Shown: positions 1 to 9,143, counted from the stretch's first letter. The stretch: DNA of 64,000 bases from Caulobacter segnis (GCF_023935105.1 NZ_CP096040.1:2046001-2110000), one strand, 5' to 3'. Notes: generated by a model not told the origin, from the sequence alone. Made by a program: numbers and translations.

Positions 1-835
1 CGAGGTTGGCGCTGGCCTTCACCGAGCCGGCCGTATAGCCGTACTTGGCGAAGACGGCGTCGACGGCGCTCTGGCTGGGCAGGTTGGTCCCGGTGGCGTC
101 GTAGCGGCCATAGGGCGTCGTCGAGGACGCGCCCGAGATCTTCGAGAAGTCGCGCGAGGCGTTGAAGACCTCGCCGCGCTCGGAATAGCCCAGCGACAGG
201 ACCGCGTGGCCGCGCCCTTCCGCGTAGTGGCCGCCGGCCGTGACCGACAGGGCCTTTTCGCGACCATCGCCTTCCTCGGTGACGCCGTACTGAGCGTCCA
301 TCTGCAGGCCGTTGAAGGTGTTGTTGAGCTTGAAGTTCACCACCCCGGCCATGGCGTCCGAACCGTAGGTCGCCGAGGCGCCGCCGGTGATCACCTCGAT
401 GTTCTGGATCAGGGCCGAGGGGATGATGTTGATGTCGACCGTGCCGTTCGCATTGGACGGCACCACCCGGTGGCCGTCCAGCAGCACCATCGTCCGGGCG
501 GTCCCCATGCCGCGCAGGTCGATATTGGCCTGGCCGCCGTTCGACGGATTGTTCGACGTGCTGCTCACCGACGGCACGAATTGCGGCATCTGGTTAAGCA
601 GGGTGTCGACCGTCACCGAGCCCAGCTTTTCGATGTCGTCCTTGCCGACCGTCACGATCGGGCTGTTCGAAGCATAGTCACGACGAACGATGCGCGAGCC
701 GGTGACGACGATCTCTTCGACCGCGGCGGAGGTGTCTTTATCAGTATTGTCGGTCTGCGCCTGTGCAACCGGCGGCGCGGCGCTCAGCAAAAGAATGAGG
801 GCGGACGCGCTCCCCAAATAATGGATCTTTGGCAT
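1..835 (-). CDS. TonB-dependent receptor, N-terminal part (runs off window)
   Basis: The first about 278 residues are present; the C-terminal barrel lies left of the window. The start ATG is at 835, with a GGGGA-type ribosome site just upstream. Residues 1-27 form a signal peptide ending AQA/Q. It is followed by an EEIVVTGSR segment typical of the mature N-terminus and then a plug domain: RMVLLDGHRVV-like and IEVITGGASATYGSDAMAGVVNF motifs are present in the form seen in OMR/TonB receptors. The receptor would sit in the outer membrane and import a siderophore, vitamin or oligosaccharide using TonB-ExbBD energy. The substrate cannot be told from this part. No regulator or transporter partner is visible next to it. 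Confidence 0.93.
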   Translation of the reverse strand, partial: MPKIHYLGSASALILLLSAAPPVAQAQTDNTDKDTSAAVEEIVVTGSRIVRRDYASNSPIVTVGKDDIEKLGSVTVDTLLNQMPQFVPSVSSTSNNPSNGGQANIDLRGMGTARTMVLLDGHRVVPSNANGTVDINIIPSALIQNIEVITGGASATYGSDAMAGVVNFKLNNTFNGLQMDAQYGVTEEGDGREKALSVTAGGHYAEGRGHAVLSLGYSERGEVFNASRDFSKISGASSTTPYGRYDATGTNLPSQSAVDAVFAKYGYTAGSVKASANL

Positions 836-1214
836 ATAGACATTCCCCTTGGTCGCCACCCGTCGAAAGGTGACGAAAATTCAGCGAAACCGTGTTCGCG
901 ATGGGCAATGGCTATGAAGCGACTGTGGCCCGTTTGTGGGCCTTTATTCCCTGAAGATCTGTCTTTGTCCGGCGCTTTGTCGCGGATTGCTATGCAGCGT
1001 TATAATCAGCTAGAATTTATGCGGGCGGGAAGTCTTTCGATAGTTTGGCGCAAAAGTGGGGAATTTCCTTTCGTGCAATCGGCGATTTTGGGAATTTTAA
1101 TCGTGGCCTATCAGCCACGGTCTGTCGTCGAATTGTCGTGAGATGAGACCGCGCGAACGACCACGCTTCGAAGCGTGGTCGTGAGTCTCATCGGCCGCTT
1201 GTTGGCGGAGTCGT
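836..1214. other. Intergenic region upstream of the TonB receptor
   Basis: About 380 bases hold no convincing gene. The part from 836 to about 1140 is clearly richer in A/T than its surroundings and should carry the promoter of the minus-strand receptor. The part nearest the zinc-finger gene carries the palindrome listed separately at 1142-1192. A plus-strand open frame through here is a shadow of the receptor. Confidence 0.6.
1142..1192. terminator. Nested palindrome, probable terminator of the zinc-finger/flavoprotein operon
   Basis: A perfect 24-base palindrome lies at 1158-1181 (core ACGCTTCGAAGCGT). It is nested inside 8-base arms GATGAGAC (1142-1149) and GTCTCATC (1185-1192). It lies just past the stop of the minus-strand UBP gene, so termination is the simplest role. 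No strong T tract follows on either strand, so a protein-binding site is the alternative. Confidence 0.45.
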
Positions 1215-1520
1215 CTAGCCCTCGACGAACTTCGGGATTGGCCCGACCTGCGGGGTCTGGTCCGGCAGTTCCACGAACACCTCGTCGACGAAGCACCAGC
1301 CCCAGCCTTCCGGCGGGTCATAGCCCTCGATGATCGGGTGCTTGGTCGCGCGGAAGTGGGCAGTGGCGTGCCGGCTGGGACTGTCGTCGCAGCAGCCGAC
1401 GTGGCCGCAGGTCCGGCACAGGCGCAGGTGGACCCACCAGCCGCCGGACTTCAGGCATTCCTCGCAGCCCTTCGTGCCGGGCGTGACCAGGCGGATGGCG
1501 TCTCCGTGCATGCAGGTCAT
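1215..1520 (-). CDS. UBP-type zinc finger protein
   Basis: This 101-residue protein is essentially one ZnF-UBP domain. Candidate zinc ligands are the CEEC pair near residues 19-22, CRTC near 35-38, C43/C44 and a run of histidines around 50-61. The aromatic WGWCFVDEVFVE end is typical of the family. In eukaryotes this fold binds the C-terminal Gly-Gly of ubiquitin; bacterial members have no established ligand. The gene starts 11 bases after the stop of the flavoprotein gene, with an AAGGA ribosome site directly behind that stop, so the two are co-transcribed. A role in redox sensing or in recognising a C-terminal tail is only inference. Confidence 0.88.
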   Translation of the reverse strand: MTCMHGDAIRLVTPGTKGCEECLKSGGWWVHLRLCRTCGHVGCCDDSPSRHATAHFRATKHPIIEGYDPPEGWGWCFVDEVFVELPDQTPQVGPIPKFVEG

Positions 1521-1531
1521 GTCGGTTTCCT

Positions 1532-3190
1532 TCAGGCTTCGGCCAGATAGGCATGGATGGCGGCGACCGCCTGGGCGCCTTCGCCGATGGCGGCGCCGAC
1601 GCGCTTGACCGAGCCGGCCCGGACGTCGCCGATCGCGTATACGCCCTTGCGGCTGGTCTGCAGTAGCGGGTGGCCGGGAGCCAGATCCGTCCCGGTGCGG
1701 ACGAAGCCGTGATTGTCAAGCTCGACATGGCAGTGGGTCAGCCACGCGGTGTTGGGTGCGGCGCCGATGAACAGGAAGAGGTGGCTGATCGCCTGGGTGG
1801 TCTCAACGCCGTTCGGGCCGCGCCAACGGATGGCCGACAGCTGGCCGCTCTTGCCTTCGGCGTCCTCGCCCTCCAGGTCGACGACCTGGCTCTTCACCAC
1901 CACCTCGATGTTCGGCGTGCTCTCGATGCGGTCGATCAGGTAGCGCGACATGGTCGCCGCCAAGCTTTCGCCGCGCACGATCATCCAGACCTTCTTGACC
2001 TGGCTGGCCAGGTAGACGGCCGCTTGGCCCGCCGAATTGCCGGCGCCGACGAGGGCGACTTCCTGGCCGGCGCACAGCTTGGCCTCCAGCGGCGAGGCCC
2101 AGTAGTGGACGCAGGCGCCTTCGAAGCGGTCCAGGTTCTCGACCTCCAGCCGGCGATAGCGGGCGCCGCTGGCGATGACCACCGTCTTGGCCTGGGCCGT
2201 CTCGCCGCTGGCGAGGGCCAGGCGATAGCGATGCTTGCCGTCGTCCTCGCAGACCAGCGAGGCGACCTCGTCGGGAATGGCCAGCTCGGCCCCGAACTTC
2301 TGGGCCTGGCCGTAGGCGCGGCCCATCAGGGCCATGCCGGTGATCCCGGTCGGAAAGCCCAGATAGTTCTCGATCCGCGCCGAGGCGCCGGCCTGGCCGC
2401 CGAAGGCGCGCGTGTCCAGCACCAACACCGACAGGCCCTCGGACGCGGCGTAGACGGCGGTGGACAGGCCCGCCGGGCCCGCGCCGACGACGGCGACGTC
2501 ATAGATGCGGTCGGAGTCGATCGGGCCGACCAGGCCGATGCAGCGGCCCAACTGATGATTGGTCGGCTGGCGCAGGATCTGGCCGTTCGGGCACAGCACG
2601 ATCGGCAACTCGCTCTCGTCGACCTCGAAGCGCTGGATCAGCACCTTGGCGCAGTCCATCTGGTCGGGATCCAGCTGCTGGAAGGGGTGGCCGTTGCGAG
2701 CCAGGAAGCCGGACAGGCGGATGACCTCGGCGTCCGCCTCGCGCCCGACGATGATCGGACCGCCGGCGCCGGTCTCGATCAGGCTGACCCGGCGCAGAAT
2801 CAGGGCGCGCATGATCCGCTCGCCGAGCTCGGCCTCGGCGACCAGCACGGCGCGCAGGCGCTCGGGAGCGATTAGCAGGGCCTCGACGGCGGTGATGGCG
2901 GTGACGTCGACCAGCGACGGGCGGCCCGACAGCTGGGCGATCTCGCCGATGAACTGGCCGGCGGCGTGCTCCACGATCGGCTGGCGATCGTCGTGAGCGT
3001 CGCGGCGGCTGATCGCCACCCGGCCGGCCAGGACCACGAACAGGCCGGGCGAGGGGACGCCGGCCGTGGCCAGGGCCGCGCCGGCCTCGGCGTGGATGAC
3101 CTGGCCAAAGCGGCGCAGGCGGTCGATCTCGGCCGGTTCCAGCCGGGGAAACATCTGGGCGCGTCGGGTGTCGAAGGTTGTGCCTGCCAT
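1532..3190 (-). CDS. Cyclic-nucleotide-binding domain / thioredoxin-reductase-like FAD oxidoreductase
   Basis: The 552-residue protein has three parts. Residues about 20-135 form a cNMP-binding (CRP-like) domain with GEIAQLSGRP. Residues about 143-220 resemble a thioredoxin-fold domain. Residues 229-552 form a pyridine nucleotide-disulfide oxidoreductase with an FAD site (VVGAGPAGLS near 234), an NADPH site (LVGAGNSAG near 380) and a closing GVYAIGDVR motif. The redox CxxC that thioredoxin reductases carry just before the NADPH site is absent: only C360 remains, in GACVHYW. Classical thioredoxin reduction is therefore unlikely; I recall this as usual for the subfamily. It is the first gene of a two-gene unit with the UBP protein and is divergent from fdhD. 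Confidence 0.9.
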   Translation of the reverse strand: MAGTTFDTRRAQMFPRLEPAEIDRLRRFGQVIHAEAGAALATAGVPSPGLFVVLAGRVAISRRDAHDDRQPIVEHAAGQFIGEIAQLSGRPSLVDVTAITAVEALLIAPERLRAVLVAEAELGERIMRALILRRVSLIETGAGGPIIVGREADAEVIRLSGFLARNGHPFQQLDPDQMDCAKVLIQRFEVDESELPIVLCPNGQILRQPTNHQLGRCIGLVGPIDSDRIYDVAVVGAGPAGLSTAVYAASEGLSVLVLDTRAFGGQAGASARIENYLGFPTGITGMALMGRAYGQAQKFGAELAIPDEVASLVCEDDGKHRYRLALASGETAQAKTVVIASGARYRRLEVENLDRFEGACVHYWASPLEAKLCAGQEVALVGAGNSAGQAAVYLASQVKKVWMIVRGESLAATMSRYLIDRIESTPNIEVVVKSQVVDLEGEDAEGKSGQLSAIRWRGPNGVETTQAISHLFLFIGAAPNTAWLTHCHVELDNHGFVRTGTDLAPGHPLLQTSRKGVYAIGDVRAGSVKRVGAAIGEGAQAVAAIHAYLAEA

Positions 3191-3309
3191 GACCGGAGAT
3201 TGCGCCAGGATCGCGCGGCGGTCACCCGTTGAACGATGACGGTTTTGAACATTCCTGTCGTTACGTCACCGGCTGTACCGCTCGGCGCCTCGGGAGTAGG
3301 CTTCCGGCC

Positions 3310-4125
3310 ATGTCGCGTTCCCCCTCAGAAAGACGTTCGGCCGTGCAATGGCGCGCCGGGCGCGCCCCGGAGACCCTCGCCCGCGACCTGCCGCGCGAGA
3401 TCGCCGTGGGCCTGTCGTTCGACGGCCGTCCGCACACGGTGCTGATGGCCACGCCTCGGGATCTGGAGGAACTGGCCCTGGGCTTTGTGGTCACCGAGGC
3501 GGTGGCCCGGGCGTCCGACGTCCTCGAGATCACGACGAAGGAAGAAGAGCAGGGAATCCTGGTCGACGTCCGCCTCGCGCCAGGCGTGGTCGGCAAGAAG
3601 GCCCGACCGCGCAATCTGGAAGGCCGCTCCAGCTGCGGGCTGTGCGGCGTGCAGCGCCTGGCCGACGCGGTGCGGCCGCTGCCGGTGCTGGGCCAGGGCG
3701 TCCGGATCCGACACCAGGCGATCCCGCGCGCCCTCGCGGCGCTGGAGCAAGAACAGAGCCTGGGCCGCCTGACTCGCGCCACCCACGCCGCCGCCTTCTT
3801 CGACGCGGACGGGGCGCTGGTTCTGGTCCGCGAGGACGTCGGCCGCCACAACGCGCTGGACAAGCTGGCCGGCGCCATGGCCCGCGAGGGGCATGACGCG
3901 GCGGCCGGCTTCGTCGTGGTCACCAGCCGCTGCTCGTTCGAGATGGTCGAGAAGGCGGCGCGGATGGGCTGCCCGATCCTGGTCGCGGTCTCGGCCCCGA
4001 CCGAGCTGGCCATCGCCAAGGCCGAAGAGGCCAACCTGACCCTGGTGGCCCTGGCCCGCGCCGATGGTCACGCGGTGTTCGCCGGCGGCGAGCGCCTTGT
4101 CGAATCTGAGCTGGAGCCGGCCTGA
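3310..4125 (+). CDS. fdhD: Formate dehydrogenase accessory sulfurtransferase FdhD
   Basis: The 271-residue product is a cytoplasmic FdhD protein, which passes sulfur from IscS to the Mo-bis-MGD cofactor of formate-dehydrogenase-type enzymes. The conserved SSCGLCG loop with the two catalytic cysteines is near residues 106-111, followed by the EDVGRHNALDKL motif. I take the ATG at 3310; an upstream in-frame start at 3229 would add a non-conserved tail. The stop shares one base with the start of the next gene (TGATG), so FdhD is translationally coupled to its likely client enzyme. Confidence 0.93.
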   Translation: MSRSPSERRSAVQWRAGRAPETLARDLPREIAVGLSFDGRPHTVLMATPRDLEELALGFVVTEAVARASDVLEITTKEEEQGILVDVRLAPGVVGKKARPRNLEGRSSCGLCGVQRLADAVRPLPVLGQGVRIRHQAIPRALAALEQEQSLGRLTRATHAAAFFDADGALVLVREDVGRHNALDKLAGAMAREGHDAAAGFVVVTSRCSFEMVEKAARMGCPILVAVSAPTELAIAKAEEANLTLVALARADGHAVFAGGERLVESELEPA

Positions 4126-6443
4126 TGTCCGATCCGAAGGTCCCGGGCGTCCGCCCGTATCACCAGCCGGCCGGTGGCTGGGGCGCGCTGAAGGCGGTGG
4201 CCGGCGCGCTGGTCGACCAGGAGACGGTTGTCGAAGGCGGCAAGACCCTGATGCGGGCCAATCAGCCCGAGGGCTTCGACTGCCCCGGCTGCGCCTGGCC
4301 CGATCCCAAGCACACCAGCTCGTTCGAGTTCTGCGAGAACGGCGCCAAGGCGGTGGCCTGGGAGGCGACGTCCAAGCGCGCCACGCCACAGGTCTTCGCC
4401 GAGCACACGGTCAGCGAACTGCTGACCTGGACCGACCACCAGATCGAGGACCTGGGCCGGTTGACCGAGCCGATGGCCTACGATCCGGCCGACGATCGCT
4501 ACAAGCCGATCACCTGGGACGAGGCCTTCGCCCGGACGGCGGCGGGGCTTAAGGCCCTGAAGGATCCGAACGAGGCCGAGTTCTACGCCTCGGGCCGGGC
4601 CAGCAACGAGGCGGCCTTCCTCTACCAGCTGATGGCGCGGCGGTTCGGGACCAACAATTTCCCCGACTGCTCGAACATGTGCCACGAGCCGACCAGCGTC
4701 GGCCTGCCGGACTCGATCGGCCTGGGCAAAGGCTCGGTGACGCTGGAGGACTTCGACCACGCCGACCTGATCATGTGCTTCGGCCACAACCCAGGCACCA
4801 ACCACCCGCGGATGATGGCCACCCTGCGCGAGGCCAGCCGGCGCGGGGCGACGATCCTGGCTTTCAACCCGCTGAAGGAGCGGGCGCTGGAGAAGTTCGC
4901 CTCGCCGCAGGATCCGGTCGAGATGGCGACCCTGTCCTCGACCCCGATCGCCTCGGCCTATTTCCAGGTGAAGATCGGCGGCGACGCCCTGCTGGTGCAG
5001 GGCATGATGAAGGCGCTGCTGGCCATGGAGACGCGCGACGGCGGCGTCCTGGATCACGACTTCATCTTGGAGCACACCGCCGGTTTCGAAGCGGTCGTCG
5101 CCAGCGTCGAGGCGCTGGACTGGGCGACGATCGAGGCTGGCAGCGGCCTGTCGCGCGCGCGGATCGAGGAGGCGGCGGCGGTCTATGCCAAGGCCAAGGC
5201 GGCGATCCTTTGCTACGGCATGGGCCTAACCCAGCACCGCGACAGCTCGGGCGCGGTGCAGCAGCTGGTCAACCTGCTGCTGCTGAAGGGCAATATCGGT
5301 CGGCCGGGGGCGGGGATCTGTCCGTTGCGGGGCCACTCCAACGTCCAGGGCAACCGCACGGTCGGTATCTGGGAGAAGCCGTCGACGGTGATGCTGGACT
5401 CGCTGCGGGACGTCTTCGGCTTCGAACCGCCGCGCCAGCATGGCCATACCGTGGTGGAGGCCATCGAGGCCATCGAGCGGGGTGATAGCAAGGTCTTCGT
5501 CGGCCTGGGCGGCAACTTCGCCGTGGCCGCGCCCGATCCGGTGCGGACCTTCGCGGCGATGCGCAAGCTGGACCTGGCCGTCCACGTCGCCACCAAGCCC
5601 AACCGCACGCACCTGCTGGTCGGCAAACACGCGATCCTTCTCCCGTGCCTGGGTCGCACCGAGATGGACGTGCGGGCCGGCGTGCGCCAGTCGGTGACGG
5701 TCGAGGACTCGATGTCTATGGTCCACGCCTCGCGGGGGCTGAACCCGCCGGCGTCCGAGCACCTGATGTCCGAGCCGGCCATCGTGGCGGGGATCGCGGC
5801 GGCGACGTTCGGCCAGGATCCGTTGGTCGACTGGCCGGGACTGGCCGACGACTACGACGCCATCCGCGACTTGATCGCCCGCGTCTTTCCCGGCGCGTTC
5901 GACGACTACAACGACAAGGTCCGTGTCCCCGGCGGCTTCCGCTTGCCGGTGGGGCCGACGAACCGGGTGTGGAAGACGGCGACGGGCAAGGCCAACTTCA
6001 TCGTCCACGACCCCAAGGGCGGCGATCCGCGCCGGGGCGATCCGGACGTGATGATCCTGACCACCCTGCGCAGCCACGATCAGTACAACACCACGATCTA
6101 CGGCAACGACGACCGCTATCGCGGCGTGTTCGGCCGGCGCGACGTGATCTTCGCCAATCCCGACGACCTGGCGCGGATGGGCCTGGCGCAAGGCGACCTG
6201 GTGGACCTGGGCGCGGCGTTCGACGAGACGGGCGAGCGGGTGGTGCGGGCGTTCACGGTGGTGGCCCGCGATATCCCGCCGGGCTGCCTGGCCGCCTATT
6301 ATCCCGAGACCAATGTTGTGATCTCGCTGGACGACCATGACCAGCGTTCGGGCACGCCGGCCTACAAGTCGGCGCCGGTCCGGCTCCGCAAGCACCAGGC
6401 GCGCTGGCCGAACGGGGCGGCGGCCGCGACCGCCGTTCCATGA
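4125..6443 (+). CDS. FdhF/YdeP-family molybdopterin oxidoreductase
   Basis: The 772-residue protein belongs to the YdeP branch of bis-MGD oxidoreductases related to formate dehydrogenase H. An N-terminal CPGCAWPDP segment (near residue 49) replaces the classical four-cysteine 4Fe-4S motif. Molybdopterin-domain signatures follow (FYASGRASNEAAFLYQ, NMCHEPT, CFGHNPGTNHPRMM), and the C-terminal dinucleotide-binding domain includes TTLRSHDQYNTTIYG. No twin-arginine signal is seen, so it is probably cytoplasmic. The electron partner and substrate are not identifiable: no NADH-binding or b-type cytochrome subunit is nearby. Coupling to fdhD supports dependence on a sulfurated cofactor. E. coli YdeP is linked to acid resistance, but the reaction is not established. 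Confidence 0.9.
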   Translation: MSDPKVPGVRPYHQPAGGWGALKAVAGALVDQETVVEGGKTLMRANQPEGFDCPGCAWPDPKHTSSFEFCENGAKAVAWEATSKRATPQVFAEHTVSELLTWTDHQIEDLGRLTEPMAYDPADDRYKPITWDEAFARTAAGLKALKDPNEAEFYASGRASNEAAFLYQLMARRFGTNNFPDCSNMCHEPTSVGLPDSIGLGKGSVTLEDFDHADLIMCFGHNPGTNHPRMMATLREASRRGATILAFNPLKERALEKFASPQDPVEMATLSSTPIASAYFQVKIGGDALLVQGMMKALLAMETRDGGVLDHDFILEHTAGFEAVVASVEALDWATIEAGSGLSRARIEEAAAVYAKAKAAILCYGMGLTQHRDSSGAVQQLVNLLLLKGNIGRPGAGICPLRGHSNVQGNRTVGIWEKPSTVMLDSLRDVFGFEPPRQHGHTVVEAIEAIERGDSKVFVGLGGNFAVAAPDPVRTFAAMRKLDLAVHVATKPNRTHLLVGKHAILLPCLGRTEMDVRAGVRQSVTVEDSMSMVHASRGLNPPASEHLMSEPAIVAGIAAATFGQDPLVDWPGLADDYDAIRDLIARVFPGAFDDYNDKVRVPGGFRLPVGPTNRVWKTATGKANFIVHDPKGGDPRRGDPDVMILTTLRSHDQYNTTIYGNDDRYRGVFGRRDVIFANPDDLARMGLAQGDLVDLGAAFDETGERVVRAFTVVARDIPPGCLAAYYPETNVVISLDDHDQRSGTPAYKSAPVRLRKHQARWPNGAAAATAVP

Positions 6444-6537
6444 CTTCGGGGTCATGACCTCGAATTAAGTCGAACCGGTGACGAACCGTCGCTAGCTTCC
6501 CCTTATCGAATTTCAACGCATCCGAGGGGACTGATCG

Positions 6538-7377
6538 ATGCGCGCTCTGACCACCCTGGCCGTTCTGGCCGCCGCCGTTTCCGCCGCTGGCGTCGCTCAG
6601 GCCGCGCCTTCCGTGAAGATCAAGGACGCGGTCGCCCGCGTCGTGGTGATCCCCGAGAACCGCTCAGACGTGAAGGTCGAGGTCCTGACCACCAACGCCA
6701 GCCTGCCGCTGGATATCCGCAAGCAGGGTGACGAGACGGTCATCGACGGCGACCTGCGCATGAACAGGATCAACGGCTGCAACAACCGAAACGGCAAGAT
6801 CTCGGTTCGGGTGCGCGGCGCGGGCGAGGTGTCCTACGACAACTTCCCGCAGATCGCGGTGCGCGTGCCCATGGACGCCAAGGTCAAGGCCGGCGGCGCG
6901 GTGTTCGGCGACATCGGCCGCTCCGGCAATGTCGACCTGGCCAACGCCGGCTGCGGCGACTGGACCGTGGCCAACACCAAGGGCGAGCTGAAGATCGGCC
7001 TGGCCGGCTCGGGCGACGTCAAGGCGGGCTCTGCCGCCTCGGCCGAGATCAGCCTGGCGGGCTCGGGCGACGTTCGCACCCAGGCCATCGACGGCGACCT
7101 CGAGGTCAATATCGCTGGCGCCGGTGACGTCACGGTCGCCAGCATCGCCGGCAAGCTGGAGGGCAACATCGCCGGCTCGGGCAACATCACCGTCGCCGGC
7201 GGTCGCAGCCGCGCGGTCGAGGTGAACGTGATGGGCTCGGGCGATGTGACCTTCAACGGCGAGGCCGGCTCGGTCGACGTCTCGGTGGCCGGCTCGGGCG
7301 ACATCCGCATCGCCAAGGTCACAGGCCCGGTGAAGAAGCGGGTGGCCGGCTCGGGCGACGTGATCATCGGCCAGTAA
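6538..7377 (+). CDS. Secreted GIN-domain (DUF2807) repeat protein
   Basis: The 279-residue protein begins with a signal peptide (cleavage after VAQA near residue 22). It continues as a putative GIN (DUF2807) domain expected to form a right-handed beta-helix. At least six short repeats built around GSGD/GSGN/GAGD recur about every 17-20 residues from residue 155 to the C-terminus. Two or three cysteines near residues 80 and 140 could form a disulfide. The ribosome site GAGGGG lies 7 bases before the ATG. Export to the periplasm or cell surface is likely; function is unknown. A strong terminator follows. Confidence 0.85.
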   Translation: MRALTTLAVLAAAVSAAGVAQAAPSVKIKDAVARVVVIPENRSDVKVEVLTTNASLPLDIRKQGDETVIDGDLRMNRINGCNNRNGKISVRVRGAGEVSYDNFPQIAVRVPMDAKVKAGGAVFGDIGRSGNVDLANAGCGDWTVANTKGELKIGLAGSGDVKAGSAASAEISLAGSGDVRTQAIDGDLEVNIAGAGDVTVASIAGKLEGNIAGSGNITVAGGRSRAVEVNVMGSGDVTFNGEAGSVDVSVAGSGDIRIAKVTGPVKKRVAGSGDVIIGQ

Positions 7378-7407
7378 GCGGCCTTTCTCTCACTCTATAT
7401 ATAGAGC

Positions 7408-7437
7408 GAAGGCCCCGGGATCGCTCCCGGGGCCTTC
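7408..7437. terminator. Bidirectional intrinsic terminator
   Basis: The arms GAAGGCCCCGGGA and TCCCGGGGCCTTC (13 bp, perfect) enclose a four-base TCGC loop. The structure lies between two convergent genes, so it can serve both the GIN-domain gene and the beta-barrel gene. Confidence 0.85.
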
Positions 7438-7460
7438 TTCATGCACGACGTGCGGTGTCC

Positions 7461-8219
7461 TTAGCGGACGCCGAAGCCGAACAGGTCGCTGGCCGTGGCC
7501 AGGTCGGCGCCGGCGCGGTCGCGGTCCTTCAGGCTGCCGCCGAAGGTGTAGCGGACGCCGACCCGGACGGCGTCCGAGTTCAGCTTGGCCAGGTCCTTCG
7601 ATTCCGCGTGGGTGTACTTGGCGAACGTCGACCAGCCGCTGTTGGCGAACTTGTATTCGCCGCCGGCGTTCACGTCCCACAGGTCGGCGTTGACGTTGGT
7701 GTCGATGCGCGACCAGCCCGCGCCGGCGTTCAGGCGGAAGTTATCCGACACGAAGTAGCGGGCTTCGCCGCGGACCGAGTACAGGTCGGCGTCCAGGTCG
7801 TTGGACTGGCCGTAGGCGACCAGGCCGGTCAGGGTGACCTTGTCCAGATACTTCTGGGCTTCGGCGCCGACGGCCCACAGGGTGTCGTTCGACGGGCGCG
7901 ACAGGGCGGTGAAGCCGCCGACGCGCACGGTGTCGCCGATCTTGGTCGTCAGGTGGACGGCGCCCGAGGCGACGGTTTCGTCCGACAGGTCGTTGTCCGA
8001 GATCGAGACGTCGCCGTTGGCGGTCACGGTCCAGGCGCCTTGCAGCGGGATGGCGACCGAGCCGTCGATCACGGCCGAGGTGCCGTCATTGCCGCCCAGG
8101 CGGGTGTTCAGGTCCGTGTAGTTCACGGCGGCGCCGACCGAGCCGATGTTCTGGGCGAAGGCCGGGGCCGAGATGGCGGCGGCGATCAGGGCGGCGGTGG
8201 CGAAAAGCTTGGTATTCAT
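7461..8219 (-). CDS. Small outer-membrane beta-barrel protein
   Basis: The 252-residue protein has a clear signal peptide (MNTKLFATAALIAAAISAPAFAQ) and then alternating hydrophobic/polar strands without helices. Aromatic residues close the strands (ARYFVSDNFRLNAGAGWSR, GEYKFANSGWSTFAKYTH, VRVGVRYTFGG), as in a porin-like or OmpW/autotransporter-like barrel of 8-10 strands. The last residues FGFGVR end in Arg rather than the usual terminal Phe, which follows a short non-barrel tail. It may be a structural protein or a small pore; no substrate is evident. An AAGGGG ribosome site precedes the start. Confidence 0.75.
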   Translation of the reverse strand: MNTKLFATAALIAAAISAPAFAQNIGSVGAAVNYTDLNTRLGGNDGTSAVIDGSVAIPLQGAWTVTANGDVSISDNDLSDETVASGAVHLTTKIGDTVRVGGFTALSRPSNDTLWAVGAEAQKYLDKVTLTGLVAYGQSNDLDADLYSVRGEARYFVSDNFRLNAGAGWSRIDTNVNADLWDVNAGGEYKFANSGWSTFAKYTHAESKDLAKLNSDAVRVGVRYTFGGSLKDRDRAGADLATASDLFGFGVR

Positions 8220-8821
8220 TTGGGTCTATCCCCTTACACAACAGTGGCTCCCCGGCTGGCTGGACGGTCGTTGTTGGGGGGAGGGCCGCCCAGTCCGTCG
8301 GGGAGGCCGGCATCTATGGAGCTTCGCCCCGGGCCTCAAGACGCATGGCGGCGCTTGCGGGCCGAATAATGCATTTTTGTGACACTTGCGGAGACGTACT
8401 TTTCGCCTACGCGCAAGCGGGCGCACGTTCCTGCTAGCTCTCGGGCGAAAGACGTTAAAAGCGGACCGACGTTATGTTTTGGCGGGCCTTGCGCCGGGCG
8501 GGCAGGGCGCCTATTCAGAACCCGCCCGACGACTCGAGTCCTTTTCGGAGGAGACGAACCGGACACAGCGCTTGACGAAACCGATTCCGGAACGTACAAG
8601 CGCGCCTCTGTTGGACCGGCTGTGAACTTTCGAGTTCAAACGCGGTTCGCGAGACGCCCGGACATAGCGCCCCACAAGGCGCAATTTCGGTCATCACCCC
8701 CGGCGGGAAACCGTTGGGGACATTTGTTTTGCGGACGCTGCGTACGAACTCCCTCGGGGGTTCGAGTTGGTCTTTGAAATGGTTCGAGACGCGGGCGCAG
8801 CCCACTAGGAAACCGAGCGAT
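8220..8821. other. Long leader/intergenic region before the ribosomal cluster
   Basis: About 600 bases separate the divergent beta-barrel gene and rpsJ. I see no tRNA or convincing gene. The half next to the barrel gene should carry its promoter. The half next to rpsJ has the promoter listed at 8572-8600, which would leave a leader of about 215 bases, long enough for L4-type autoregulation. No structure matching the E. coli S10 leader could be confirmed by eye. Confidence 0.5.
8572..8600 (+). promoter_or_regulatory. Candidate promoter of the S10 operon
   Basis: TTGACG (8572-8577) and TACAAG (8595-8600) are separated by 17 bases, close to a housekeeping promoter. It is the best match I find on the plus strand between 8220 and rpsJ. 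Confidence 0.4.
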
Positions 8822-9130
<309 letters not shown>

Positions 9131-9143
9131 GGAGGGCCGATCC

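Noticed and set aside
206..1141. Plus-strand frame of 311 codons over the receptor start
   Set aside because: It is antisense to the TonB receptor signal peptide and plug, which match the family.
8220..8821. tRNA gene or E. coli-type S10 leader before rpsJ
   Set aside because: No T-arm GGTTCGA pattern with acceptor pairing, and no recognisable S10 leader hairpin set.
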